Assembly: GCA_013331015.1 (NCBI GenBank)
Contig: DUHF01000001.1
Location: 1 to 17,320, forward strand
DNA: 17,320 bases
Reading direction: 5' to 3'
Origin: Methanoregula sp.
GTDB lineage: Archaea > Halobacteriota > Methanomicrobia > Methanomicrobiales > Methanospirillaceae
The notes below the pieces were generated by a model. It was not told where the DNA came from. It was given only the letters and a program-made list of their open reading frames with translations, and did not search any database. Of the stretch, positions 1 to 7,156 are shown in pieces. The position numbers and the translations under genes were made by a program. The first letter of the stretch is position 1. Each line of letters begins with the position of its first letter.

Positions 1-19
1 CGGGTCAACGCTCGTACTT

Positions 20-82
20 CATAAAAAAATCAATGTAAAAAATTTAACAAACAAATAAAGTTAAAAGAAAAAGATTATATTG
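20..82 (+). promoter_or_regulatory. A/T-rich candidate promoter/operator region
   Basis: This stretch is almost pure A/T in an otherwise GC-rich window. It contains an inverted repeat TTTAAC (43-48) / GTTAAA (60-65) with an 11-base spacer, and a TATA-like ATTATATT near 74-81. It could drive a transcript starting near 105, either a leader of the mop gene or a short RNA ending at the hairpin at 183-215. The motif TTTAACAAACAAA (43-55) resembles one upstream of modA. No regulator is known to me; the call rests on composition and motifs only. Confidence 0.35.
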
Positions 83-182
83 GTCCGTGTCTAACAATTG
101 TCTGTCCCCATGGCAGGCACACACTCCGGGGGCCCATGCACACACCAGATTTCATTCGTCATGAATCACACCATACACAGGC

Positions 183-215
183 CGGTTTCCCACAGCGGGA
201 ACCGAATCCTTTTTT
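183..215 (+). terminator. Hairpin followed by T6, terminator-like
   Basis: The arms CGGTTTCCC (183-191) and GGGAACCG (197-204) pair over 8 base pairs with one bulged T and a five-base loop. Six T residues follow at 210-215. This resembles an intrinsic terminator about 75 bases ahead of the mop start. It may end a gene left of the window, end a short non-coding RNA, or attenuate mop transcription. Positions 1-290 hold no coding region that I can support. Confidence 0.45.
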
Positions 216-244
216 CTTTGAATCATTCGCGATCGAATATCCAC

Positions 245-290
245 AAATACCTTAATCCGTACGGACGTTCATGAAGAAGATGGAGGCATC
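245..290 (+). promoter_or_regulatory. Candidate mop promoter and ribosome binding site
   Basis: A box-A-like AAATACCTTAATCC lies at 245-258, about 35 bases ahead of the mop ATG, a normal distance for an archaeal promoter with a short leader. The ribosome binding site GGAGG is at 282-286, with four bases before ATG 291. The TTAAT core resembles the ones at 2384-2389 and 8110-8116. Confidence 0.4.
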
Positions 291-500
291 ATGAAGATTA
301 GTGCTCGCAACCAGATACCGGGTACCGTGAAGATGATCAAGAAGGGCCCGGTCAGTACCGAAGTCGTGATCGCCATTGCCGGTGGCAACGAGATCGTCTC
401 ATCCATCACCACGCATTCAGCGGAGAAGCTGAACCTTCACGAAGGCTCGAAAGTTTACGCCATCATGAAGGCATCTGAAGTGATGGTGGCTGTAGATTAA
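291..500 (+). CDS. mop: Mop-type molybdate/tungstate-binding protein (molbindin)
   Basis: This 69-residue protein is a single Mop/TOBE domain. Such molbindins assemble into oligomers that bind molybdate or tungstate in the cytoplasm, for storage or homeostasis. The pattern SARNQIPGTV near the N-terminus and VYAIMKASEVMVAV at the C-terminus are typical, and the length fits the family. The same pattern, SARNCLPGTV...VYATFKASAVHVI, occurs in the C-terminal domain of the ModC protein in this window, an internal confirmation. The start is set by GGAGG at 282-286. It stands alone on the plus strand, converges with the minus-strand gene ending at 529, and shares a terminator with it. Mop family membership is clear; molybdate versus tungstate cannot be distinguished. 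Confidence 0.93.
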   Translation: MKISARNQIPGTVKMIKKGPVSTEVVIAIAGGNEIVSSITTHSAEKLNLHEGSKVYAIMKASEVMVAVD

Positions 501-502
501 CC

Positions 503-518
503 TTTTTTTTTAAAAAAA
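503..518. terminator. Shared bidirectional U-run terminator
   Basis: Nine T residues (503-511) followed by seven A residues (512-518) lie between the stop of mop and the converging stop at 529. Read on the plus strand this gives U9 after mop, and on the minus strand U7 after the 94-residue gene. U-runs alone can terminate archaeal RNA polymerase, so one 16-base element probably serves both units. Confidence 0.6.
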
Positions 519-528
519 GTGTTTTTCA

Positions 529-813
529 TTAAAACCGGGTTGCAAGAAGTGCATCCAGGTACTCTGAAGGATAGGCGCCGCCATCCGGGTTGAACCAGAT
601 CTCCGCATGTCTTGCACCGACGATCAGGTTAATCTCCACAAGACCGTACTTGTGGATGATAGCTCGTGAGCCGGACGCAGTTTCGCGGATATATAATTCC
701 TCATATCCTAGAAATGCTGCGATATCATCTTCAGTTACCGGGCGGGAGAGCCGGTGAATATGGCGTTTCCATCCGGGAAACGGGGCTACCGGGTTGTCAA
801 ATAATGGTTTCAT
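529..813 (-). CDS. 94-residue protein of unknown function downstream of fmdE
   Basis: I do not recognise this protein. It is small, soluble-looking, with no cysteine, no signal peptide and no membrane segment. It has aromatic residues near the N-terminus (PFPGWKRH) and a central stretch (ELYIRETASGSRAIIHKYG) that could form beta strands. It is very likely a real gene: the start follows the fmdE stop by 13 bases, and a GAGGAG ribosome binding site lies within that gap. It is the last gene of the minus-strand operon methyltransferase - fmdE - this gene, so a role linked to FmdE or to metal/molybdenum handling is a reasonable inference only. Confidence 0.75.
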   Translation of the reverse strand: MKPLFDNPVAPFPGWKRHIHRLSRPVTEDDIAAFLGYEELYIRETASGSRAIIHKYGLVEINLIVGARHAEIWFNPDGGAYPSEYLDALLATRF

Positions 814-826
814 GGATACTCCTCAT

Positions 827-1390
827 TCAAGGAGGCAGAATCTGGTAGTAGGATTGGCCCGCACAATTTTTACAGAGAGTTTTTCCTCCAGTACTGACTT
901 CCCGGCCATCCATAATGCGTTCTTTGCAGGCACTGCACACGCTCTTCTGCCGGGGCACTCCTGGTATATCGGTAGCGGAGAGCTCCACCCAGACGTGTTC
1001 AATCTTCAGGATCTCGTCATCAGGTGCTAAAGCAAGGGTTGTGAGAACCTCTTTTGGTTCCAGCCGGTCATGCTCTTCCCGGTTCTTCTCACTGACTGCA
1101 ACACGGACTGCTTTTCCCGTTGCAATGTTGACAAACGTTGCGGCGAATTTTCCGTAGTCCCGGAACTTGAGCGTGCGGTGGCCGAGCGTGCAGCCGGTAA
1201 TGGCCTGCACGGCATCCGTTCCGCACCGGTCGATCTCCATAAAAACCATCAGATCCCGGTTGTGTTCATGGGGGTTCATGCCCAGCTCGCGGAGCCCGGC
1301 AAGCGTCAGCCGCGTCCCGAGGACAATGCCCGGGCAGACATGCCCGTGAAATTCTTTTGCTTTTTCAAACGCGATATTGTAATCACTCAT
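827..1390 (-). CDS. fmdE: FmdE family protein with C-terminal zinc finger
   Basis: This 187-residue protein belongs to the FmdE/FwdE family, named after the gene that accompanies the molybdenum formylmethanofuran dehydrogenase operon in methanogens; its exact biochemical role is not settled. The family signature HGHVCPG is at residues 15-21, and DRCGTDAVQ...TGCTLG at 54-70 supplies C56 and C67. These residues are thought to bind metal. A C-terminal zinc-finger-like module has CxxC pairs at 152/155 and 173/176. The length fits the two-domain form. It lies 34 bases after a SAM methyltransferase and 13 before an unknown gene on the same strand, so the three are probably co-transcribed. FmdE proteins also occur away from the dehydrogenase genes, as here, which suggests a metal-handling role rather than a catalytic subunit. 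Confidence 0.92.
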   Translation of the reverse strand: MSDYNIAFEKAKEFHGHVCPGIVLGTRLTLAGLRELGMNPHEHNRDLMVFMEIDRCGTDAVQAITGCTLGHRTLKFRDYGKFAATFVNIATGKAVRVAVSEKNREEHDRLEPKEVLTTLALAPDDEILKIEHVWVELSATDIPGVPRQKSVCSACKERIMDGREVSTGGKTLCKNCAGQSYYQILPP

Positions 1391-1424
1391 TGTTTCACGT
1401 ATCCATCATCATGATATGCAGGAC

Positions 1425-2285
1425 TCATCCGCCACTCCTGTTCCTGTCTCCTGGTTTCCACCAGATGTGGGCACCTAGCGTCCTGTTGCCTATCGTGTAC
1501 CCGTCCGCATCCAGCCGCAGGGTTGCATGGAGATAGTTGGCAAGGGTGTCTGCATGGGCTGGTGTCGTGCACCTGAGCCGCCGCGAATATTCCTCCATTG
1601 CATCATCGATCGTAGCAAAGCGGGTGCACGCTGACTTTTCCTCAACGATAAGATTGGCATAGATGCCCATCTCGGCAAGGACCTGCCAGAGCCAGTCGGC
1701 CATCGGTTCGCCCGGGAACTCCCCCCCATGAATGAGCGGCCAGAGGTCACGGTTTACCTGCGCCCAAGTAGGCGGCGTGAGGAACCAGAAGAGGTGCACA
1801 GTCCCCCGGCAGCAGTCCTGCATCTTTGCTACAGCCCCGGCAATGTCCATCATGGTGAGCGAGTATGATGCGATCACGGCATCGAACGGCTCCCCAAGGG
1901 CCGGCAAGCTCACGTCCTCCCAACATTTCGGGATAACGGTGATGGTGGAAATCCCCTCGTTTTCAATCTGCTCTCCGAGCGCTTCCCGCATGACCGACGA
2001 GGGTTCGACCGCGGTCACAGCACAGCCCCCACTTGCGAGCGGAATTGCAAACGTACCGGGGCCGGCTCCGATGTCGAGAACCCGGGAGCCCGGGGGAATT
2101 GCCATGGCGTTGAGCCGCGCAAGGGTCTGGTCCCTGTTCCTCCCCTGCCCTTTCAGATACACGGTCTGGACATTCTTTTTGCTCTCCCAGAACTGCTTGT
2201 TGTTGCCGTACTCCGGAACGGCACAGTGCGCCAGTTTGAGCTGCCGCCACCGCTCCTGCCATGACCCTGCTGTTGTCCCTGTCAT
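1425..2285 (-). CDS. Class I SAM-dependent methyltransferase (substrate unknown)
   Basis: This 286-residue protein has a Rossmann methyltransferase core. SAM-binding motif I is VLDIGAGPGTF (69-79), followed by an acidic motif II around TAVEPS and a motif IV-like FDAVIASYSLTMM. An N-terminal extension of about 60 residues and a C-terminal half rich in tryptophan and histidine flank the core, and may shape the substrate pocket. It is the first gene of the minus-strand operon with fmdE and diverges from the FecCD transporter operon across about 135 bases. It is one of four class I methyltransferases in 9 kb. The acceptor cannot be predicted; context suggests a small molecule linked to the transporter or to FmdE rather than RNA or DNA. 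Confidence 0.85.
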   Translation of the reverse strand: MTGTTAGSWQERWRQLKLAHCAVPEYGNNKQFWESKKNVQTVYLKGQGRNRDQTLARLNAMAIPPGSRVLDIGAGPGTFAIPLASGGCAVTAVEPSSVMREALGEQIENEGISTITVIPKCWEDVSLPALGEPFDAVIASYSLTMMDIAGAVAKMQDCCRGTVHLFWFLTPPTWAQVNRDLWPLIHGGEFPGEPMADWLWQVLAEMGIYANLIVEEKSACTRFATIDDAMEEYSRRLRCTTPAHADTLANYLHATLRLDADGYTIGNRTLGAHIWWKPGDRNRSGG

Positions 2286-2420
2286 AAAAAACCTGTCACA
2301 ATTCCGTTGTGCAGTACAATCATGGAATCGGTTGTTAATTAATTTTTGTTTATTTTACAAAAAATCAATATTTTCAGCATAACTTTAATAGGCACGGCCC
2401 CAACAAAAGGGTGAAAGATC
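2286..2420. promoter_or_regulatory. Divergent promoter region between methyltransferase/fmdE and transporter operons
   Basis: This 135-base A/T-rich interval separates two divergent operons. For the plus strand a box-A-like CTTTAATA is at 2383-2390, and a GGGTGA ribosome binding site is at 2410-2415 before ATG 2421. For the minus strand, GTTGTTAATTAA (2331-2342) carries an A/T-rich core about 50 bases before the start at 2285. That element matches GTTGTTAGTTAA upstream of modA at 11 of 12 bases. A shared regulator for both directions is possible; no protein is identified. Confidence 0.5.
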
Positions 2421-2873
2421 ATGGGATCAGTTCACGATATCATGCAGACCTTTGCTTGCAGGGACCTCCATGCACAGTTCTCCGAATATGATGGATGGGT
2501 TTGGAGAGAACTCCCCCCCGGAAAAAACGAAAACGTGATGTTCCGCGTGATCCGGGGCAATTATTACCATCAGGAAGAAGCGATCCTTGCCGTATCGTTC
2601 GGCACCCGGCCTTCACATGAGACCATAGAGGAACTGCTTGCAGCACCCGCAGGACGAACGGCCAACCGGTACCTCCTGGTACCTCAGGATGCCGATCTGC
2701 CGGACCTTGCGGAGGGGATCACCCCCATGAGGATGGCCGCATTCGGGGTTGTCGACGGCAAACTGACCTGGCTTACCCGGAAGAACCATGCTGTGCGTTA
2801 TTCTGATGAAGCGAGCGCTCATCATCCGGCCCGGGGCGCATGCGATTCGCCCCCCGGTTGCGAATCCACATGA
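2421..2873 (+). CDS. 150-residue protein of unknown function, first gene of transporter operon
   Basis: I do not recognise a family. The protein is soluble-looking, with no signal peptide or membrane segment. Its last residues (HHPARGACDSPPGCEST) carry two histidines and two cysteines and look like a flexible, possibly metal-binding tail. There is one more cysteine near residue 11. The start follows GGGTGA at a good distance, and the gene sits 43 bases ahead of the FecCD permease on the same strand, so it is probably the promoter-proximal gene of the transport operon. A role as an accessory or sensor for the imported ligand is inference from position only. Confidence 0.7.
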   Translation: MGSVHDIMQTFACRDLHAQFSEYDGWVWRELPPGKNENVMFRVIRGNYYHQEEAILAVSFGTRPSHETIEELLAAPAGRTANRYLLVPQDADLPDLAEGITPMRMAAFGVVDGKLTWLTRKNHAVRYSDEASAHHPARGACDSPPGCEST

Positions 2874-2916
2874 AACGCCTGCATCACAGTCCTGATAATT
2901 GTAAGGTAATGGGATA

Positions 2917-4023
2917 ATGAGCGAGACACCTGCTGAAAAATCTGATCCCCTCCGAGTCCTGTACCAGCGGGCAGGCCGGATACGGGACGCACTCTTTATC
3001 CCTGCTGTTACAACCGTGCTGATTTACTGTATGCTCCCGGTCCTTGTCTTCCTCTCGCTTTTCATAGGGCGGTACGATGTCGACCCGGTGCATGTTATCC
3101 TGCTGCTGGCAGCACCGGTTGTGAACCTCCTGCCAGAGAACGTGGCGCACATCTATCCGGTCTGGTCGGCAGCCGAGGCAAACGTCATCTACCAGATCCG
3201 GCTGCCCCGGGTCATTGCCGCGGTTCTTGTCGGGGCCGGGCTCTCGATGGCCGGCGCGGCATACCAGGGGCTTTTCAAGAACCCGCTGGTTTCACCGGAT
3301 ATCCTCGGTGTCGCATCCGGCGCCGGGTTCGGTGCAGCGCTTGCTATCCTCCTCTCCTGGAACATGATGATGATCCAGATCTCGGCGTTCGCGTTTGGAA
3401 TCCTTGCCGTCACGGTCACTTACCTCCTCAGCCGGATGTACCGGACAACCCCCACGCTCGTCCTCGTGCTGTCAGGCATCATTGTCGGGGCATTTTTCAC
3501 GGCGCTCATCTCGCTGACCAAGTACGTTGCCGATCCGTACGAGAAGCTGCCAGCCATCACCTTCTGGCTGATGGGGAGCCTTGCGTCGGTCCGGTACGAG
3601 GACATCGTTATGATCGTGCCGTTCTTCTTTACAGCCGCCATCATCCTGCTCCTGATCCGCTGGCGCATCAACATTCTTGCAGTGGGCGATGACGAGGCCC
3701 GGGCGCTGGGTATCGACACGAAACGGATGGCGCAGACTATCATCCTCTGCTCGACCCTGATCACCGCGTCTGCGGTCTGCATTGCCGGGATTGTAGGATG
3801 GGTTGGCCTTGTTGTACCCCACCTTGGCCGGATGCTGGTCGGCCCGGACTACACAAAACTCCTGCCGGTCTGCCTGCTCCTTGGGGCCTGTTACATGCTC
3901 ATCATCGACGACCTCGCCCGCATGCTCACGAATGCCGAGATCCCTCTGGGGATCCTGACAGCTATCCTCGGGGCGCCGTTCTTTGCATACCTTCTTGGCC
4001 GGAGGTCAGTGGGATGGATATGA
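2917..4023 (+). CDS. FecCD-family ABC transporter permease
   Basis: This 368-residue membrane protein belongs to the FecCD/BtuC permease family, which forms homodimers that import iron chelates, haem, cobalamin or, in the MolB branch, molybdate. The family motif around LPRVIAAVLVGAGLSMAG and the following G-rich stretch NPLVSPDILGVASGAGFG are clear, as is GLVVPHLGRMLVGPDY near residues 298-313. About ten hydrophobic helices are visible, as expected. The N-terminus has a roughly 25-residue hydrophilic extension before the first helix. The gene overlaps the ATPase start by ten bases, indicating translational coupling. Only one permease gene is present for two substrate-binding proteins. The family is certain; the substrate is not. 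Confidence 0.95.
   Translation: MSETPAEKSDPLRVLYQRAGRIRDALFIPAVTTVLIYCMLPVLVFLSLFIGRYDVDPVHVILLLAAPVVNLLPENVAHIYPVWSAAEANVIYQIRLPRVIAAVLVGAGLSMAGAAYQGLFKNPLVSPDILGVASGAGFGAALAILLSWNMMMIQISAFAFGILAVTVTYLLSRMYRTTPTLVLVLSGIIVGAFFTALISLTKYVADPYEKLPAITFWLMGSLASVRYEDIVMIVPFFFTAAIILLLIRWRINILAVGDDEARALGIDTKRMAQTIILCSTLITASAVCIAGIVGWVGLVVPHLGRMLVGPDYTKLLPVCLLLGACYMLIIDDLARMLTNAEIPLGILTAILGAPFFAYLLGRRSVGWI
4001..4006 (+). promoter_or_regulatory. Ribosome binding site that fixes the ATPase start
   Basis: GGAGGT lies inside the last codons of the permease gene, seven bases before ATG 4014. It selects that codon over the far upstream in-frame start at 3798, whose translation shows no family similarity, and over ATG 4020. 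Confidence 0.75.
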
Positions 4024-4871
4024 TCCTTGATGTCCGAAAGGCCGGGTTTCATTACGACCCGGTACGGACGATCTTTTCTGAAATTTCGTTCTCGCTTGCC
4101 GAAGAGGAGGTGCTCTGCATTCTCGGGCCAAACGGCATCGGCAAATCCACGCTGATACGGTGCCTTGCCAACCTCAACCCACTCTGCGCCGGTACAATCC
4201 AACTCCATGGTAACAACATCCGGTCCCTCCCCCCCCGCGATGTGGCCAAGGTCATCGGGTACGTGCCGCAGGCCCACGAAATTGTCTTCCCGTTTCCGGT
4301 CCGGGATTTCGTCCTCATGGGTCGTGCCCCGCACCTCGGGCTCTTTGCCTCGCCCGGGCGGGAGGACAGAGCAAAGGCAGATGCAGCTATCGACCTTGTC
4401 GGTATCCGGAAGATTGCCGACAAGCCGGTGAGCGCGATCAGCGGTGGGGAGTACCAGCTTGCCATGATTGCGCGGGCGCTGGCTCAGGAGCCTGAAGTAC
4501 TGCTGCTCGATGAGCCGACATCGCACCTCGATTTTGGCAACCAGATCCGGGTGCTGGAGATCATCGACCGGCTTGCAACCGAAGGGCTCTCGGTGATCAT
4601 GAGCTCGCATTTCCCCGACCATGCGTTCCTCACCTCCAACAATGTGGCGATCATGCAGCACGGCTCGTTCATGGCGTATGGTCTTGCCGAGGAGGTTGTC
4701 ACGGAAGAGAACCTGAAGGAGACCTACGGGGTGGATGTCTCGATCGCGTACAGCCACACGGTCGAGCGCCATGTCTGCGTGCCGCACCGGGCCGGCCAAT
4801 GTCGGTGCCACGGGCATCATGAACCCGCGTGCACCGGAGAACGCCCCGTCTTCAGGGCATCGATACGGTAG
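4014..4871 (+). CDS. FecE/BtuD-type ABC transporter ATP-binding protein with Cys/His-rich tail
   Basis: This 285-residue ATPase powers the FecCD permease encoded just upstream. Walker A is GPNGIGKST (38-46), the signature is SGGEYQ (143-148), Walker B is LLLDEP (163-168), and the switch histidine is H199 in SSHFPDH. The body ends near residue 250. A tail then contains C255, H258, C263, C265, H266, H268, H269 and C273, an unusual cluster of potential metal ligands for this family. The start is chosen from GGAGGT at 4001-4006. It overlaps the permease by ten bases and is followed after 80 bases by the substrate-binding protein. The tail may sense or bind a metal and gate transport; that is inference. 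Confidence 0.94.
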   Translation: MDMILDVRKAGFHYDPVRTIFSEISFSLAEEEVLCILGPNGIGKSTLIRCLANLNPLCAGTIQLHGNNIRSLPPRDVAKVIGYVPQAHEIVFPFPVRDFVLMGRAPHLGLFASPGREDRAKADAAIDLVGIRKIADKPVSAISGGEYQLAMIARALAQEPEVLLLDEPTSHLDFGNQIRVLEIIDRLATEGLSVIMSSHFPDHAFLTSNNVAIMQHGSFMAYGLAEEVVTEENLKETYGVDVSIAYSHTVERHVCVPHRAGQCRCHGHHEPACTGERPVFRASIR

Positions 4872-4951
4872 AATAAGTCCTGTCCGTGCCGCGATCGTTT
4901 GACCATGCGGTTCTGGCGCAGGCGGAATTGGTACAATAACGGAGTGTCATC

Positions 4952-6049
4952 ATGGGAACAGAACAGAAACGAAACGGGTTGAACAACACAACACGAATCC
5001 TGCTTGCAGGGATCATTCTCATTGGGGCAGCGATCGCGATTGTTGCGGTCGTGGCAATGCCCACAACCGCAGGCCAAACGAGTACAGACGGGACACGGAT
5101 CATCACCGATATGGCCGGAAATACCGTCACCATTCCGGCAAACATCAGCCGCATCGCCATCACCTGCTGCGGCGGGGCAACGCACGAAGTGATGGTTCTT
5201 GGCGGGTCGGGTATGATCGTTGCCCAGCCGGCCAAGTGTGTCATGCCCCAGCTCAGAGTCATGCAGCCCCGGTTCGGGAACGTGACTGATGCCGGGTCTT
5301 TTGATGAGGTCAATGTCGAGGAGATCCTAACGCTCCGCCCGGACCTCGTGATAGCAAGCGTGACGTCAGAGAAAGGGAATGCGAAGATCCGCGAGAGCGG
5401 GATACCGGTCGTCACCGTTATGACCGGGCGCGGCAACATGAGCCTGATGAAACGGGAATTCGCCATGATTGGTGAAGTCCTTGGCAAAAAGAGCGATGCC
5501 GATGCCCTGCTCGCGTACTGGGATGAGAAACTCTCGCTTGTCCAGCAACGCGTCTCGCAGATTCCCCCAAATGAGAAAAAGCGTGTCTACTACATGCTCG
5601 GGAAGACGACGCACACCAACGGTGGTGCGTGGTGGGGACAGGAATATATCACCGCAGCCGGGGGAATCAACGTGGCAGAGGATCTCGGGACGAATCGCGA
5701 CACTTCGTTGGAACAGGTGGTGAAATGGGACCCGGAGGTTATCATCATCAGCAGCAACGAGGGTACGTTCATTCCGGTCGGGGATGTCAGGAATAATGCC
5801 CAGCTGGGCAGCATCGCTGCGGTAAAAAACCACCAGATCTATCCCTGCCCAATCGGATCGTTCTGGTGGGACCGGCCCTCGCCGGAAGCCCCGCTGGGCA
5901 TCCTGTGGCTTGCCAAGACCCTGTACCCGGAGCAATTTTCTGATATTAACCTGAGAGCCGAGACACAGGAATTCTATCAGACCTTCTACCATTACGCGCT
6001 CACCGATACAGAGTACGAGGCGTTTCTCAATACCACGTCGCATGGATGA
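4952..6049 (+). CDS. FecB/TroA-like substrate-binding protein, membrane-anchored
   Basis: This 365-residue protein is the probable receptor of the FecCD-type transporter (class III periplasmic-binding fold). One hydrophobic segment at about residues 15-36 anchors it; there is no lipobox cysteine. The mature part begins with the usual DMAGNTVTIPANISRIAI, and the two lobes are joined by a long helix near 175-205. The C-lobe starts at KKRVYYMLG (about 209) and contains WWDRPSPEAPLGILWLAK and a terminal EFYQTFYHY. A vicinal cysteine pair C72-C73 and C96 lie in the N-lobe near the expected ligand cleft, which is unusual and could contribute metal ligands. GGAGTG at 4941-4946 sets the start. It is paralogous to the lipoprotein encoded at 8217 and to the C-terminus of the radical SAM protein. 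Confidence 0.93.
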   Translation: MGTEQKRNGLNNTTRILLAGIILIGAAIAIVAVVAMPTTAGQTSTDGTRIITDMAGNTVTIPANISRIAITCCGGATHEVMVLGGSGMIVAQPAKCVMPQLRVMQPRFGNVTDAGSFDEVNVEEILTLRPDLVIASVTSEKGNAKIRESGIPVVTVMTGRGNMSLMKREFAMIGEVLGKKSDADALLAYWDEKLSLVQQRVSQIPPNEKKRVYYMLGKTTHTNGGAWWGQEYITAAGGINVAEDLGTNRDTSLEQVVKWDPEVIIISSNEGTFIPVGDVRNNAQLGSIAAVKNHQIYPCPIGSFWWDRPSPEAPLGILWLAKTLYPEQFSDINLRAETQEFYQTFYHYALTDTEYEAFLNTTSHG

Positions 6050-6073
6050 CCGTGGTCAGGAAGGATGAGTATC

Positions 6074-7156
6074 ATGATACCAGAAATCAGTGAAATTGCG
6101 GTGGGGGAGGAGATCTCCGCCATCGACCGTATCGTTGACGGCTACAAGACCTACCAGGTGCTCCGGGCGGCACTCTCGCTTGGCCTTTTTGACTGGCTGG
6201 ACGAGCACGGCCCAGCGACCCGGGAGGAGATCGGGAGTGCACTGTCGATCAATGGCATGTTCACCCGGAGCCTTTTCCAGACCCTTGCTGAACTGGGTCT
6301 TCTCGCGCAAAAGGACGATCGGTTTTCCAACAATGAGACAGCAGGCCGCCTTCTCGTGAAACGAAGCGCAGCATACCAGGGGGACTGGATCCTGAATGCA
6401 TCGGACGAGCAGGGTCAGTGGAGCCATCTTGAGGACACTCTCGCCCAGACGGTCCCGAAGAACACCGGTTTTTCAGCTGGCCCTGGCCCACAGTTCCTCC
6501 GGGCCCTTGCCGAGCGGACCCTCCGCGGGGAAGTGCAGGACGTGACAAGGATCCTTGCCGCATGGGACGGGTTTGACACGGCTACGAAGCTCCTTGATGT
6601 CGGGGGAGGGCATGGGCTCTATGCCATCGCTGCCTGCCAGAAGAATCCCAAGCTCCATGCGGTCGTCTTCGACAAACCCCATGTGATCGGTATCACCGAA
6701 GAATTTATCCGCGCCTATGGCATGGAGGACCGGATCACGGTCCGGGGCGGGGACATCGTCACCGACGATCCCGGCAGCGGGTACGATATCGTGATGATCT
6801 CCCACCTGCTCTACAAGTTCCGGGCGGATCTGCCCGCGATCTTCGGCAAGGTTGCCGCGGGCCTGAAGCCGGGGGGGCTCTTTGTCTCCAACCACTGGTT
6901 CTGCGGGCCGGTTTGCGGGGAAGGATCGGCAGGAATAAGCGAGCTCGATCGTTCCATCCACAGTTACGGGCACCCGCTCTGCCACCCGAAAGATTTTACA
7001 AGCGGCATGTTTTCGAAAGGTCTTGTCGTGACAAAGAAAACAACCGTCCGGAGCAATTTCGGGCAGTCCCATGTCCATGTTGCAGAGAAAGTACCGGAAC
7101 AAAAAATCCCGGCCCCTGAGTACAAAGGATCGTGCGGGTGTGAATCGTGCCGGTGA
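6074..7156 (+). CDS. COMT-like SAM-dependent methyltransferase with Cys-rich C-terminus
   Basis: This protein of about 360 residues has the architecture of the O-methyltransferase family 2 (COMT, CrtF/BchU relatives). Residues 15-100 form a winged-helix dimerisation domain (TYQVLRAALSLGLFDWLDE, TRSLFQTLAELGLL). The Rossmann domain follows, with motif I LLDVGGGHGLYAI near 173-185. The catalytic histidine pattern of plant O-methyltransferases is not evident. The last residues GSCGCESCR hold three cysteines, and further cysteines occur in WFCGPVCGEG. ATG 6065 is also in frame, but AGGAAGGATGA just before ATG 6074 favours the latter. It follows the substrate-binding protein by 24 bases and overlaps the DUF364 gene by ten, so it belongs to the transport operon. 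It is inferred to methylate the transported ligand or a chelator; the acceptor is unknown. Confidence 0.88.
   Translation: MIPEISEIAVGEEISAIDRIVDGYKTYQVLRAALSLGLFDWLDEHGPATREEIGSALSINGMFTRSLFQTLAELGLLAQKDDRFSNNETAGRLLVKRSAAYQGDWILNASDEQGQWSHLEDTLAQTVPKNTGFSAGPGPQFLRALAERTLRGEVQDVTRILAAWDGFDTATKLLDVGGGHGLYAIAACQKNPKLHAVVFDKPHVIGITEEFIRAYGMEDRITVRGGDIVTDDPGSGYDIVMISHLLYKFRADLPAIFGKVAAGLKPGGLFVSNHWFCGPVCGEGSAGISELDRSIHSYGHPLCHPKDFTSGMFSKGLVVTKKTTVRSNFGQSHVHVAEKVPEQKIPAPEYKGSCGCESCR

Noticed and set aside
3798..4013. In-frame extension upstream of the ATPase
   Set aside because: The extra 72 residues overlap the permease gene, show no family similarity, and the ribosome binding site at 4001-4006 points to ATG 4014.
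3891..4820. 309-codon frame antisense to the ATPase
   Set aside because: It is a shadow of the permease end and ATPase gene, with no family features of its own.
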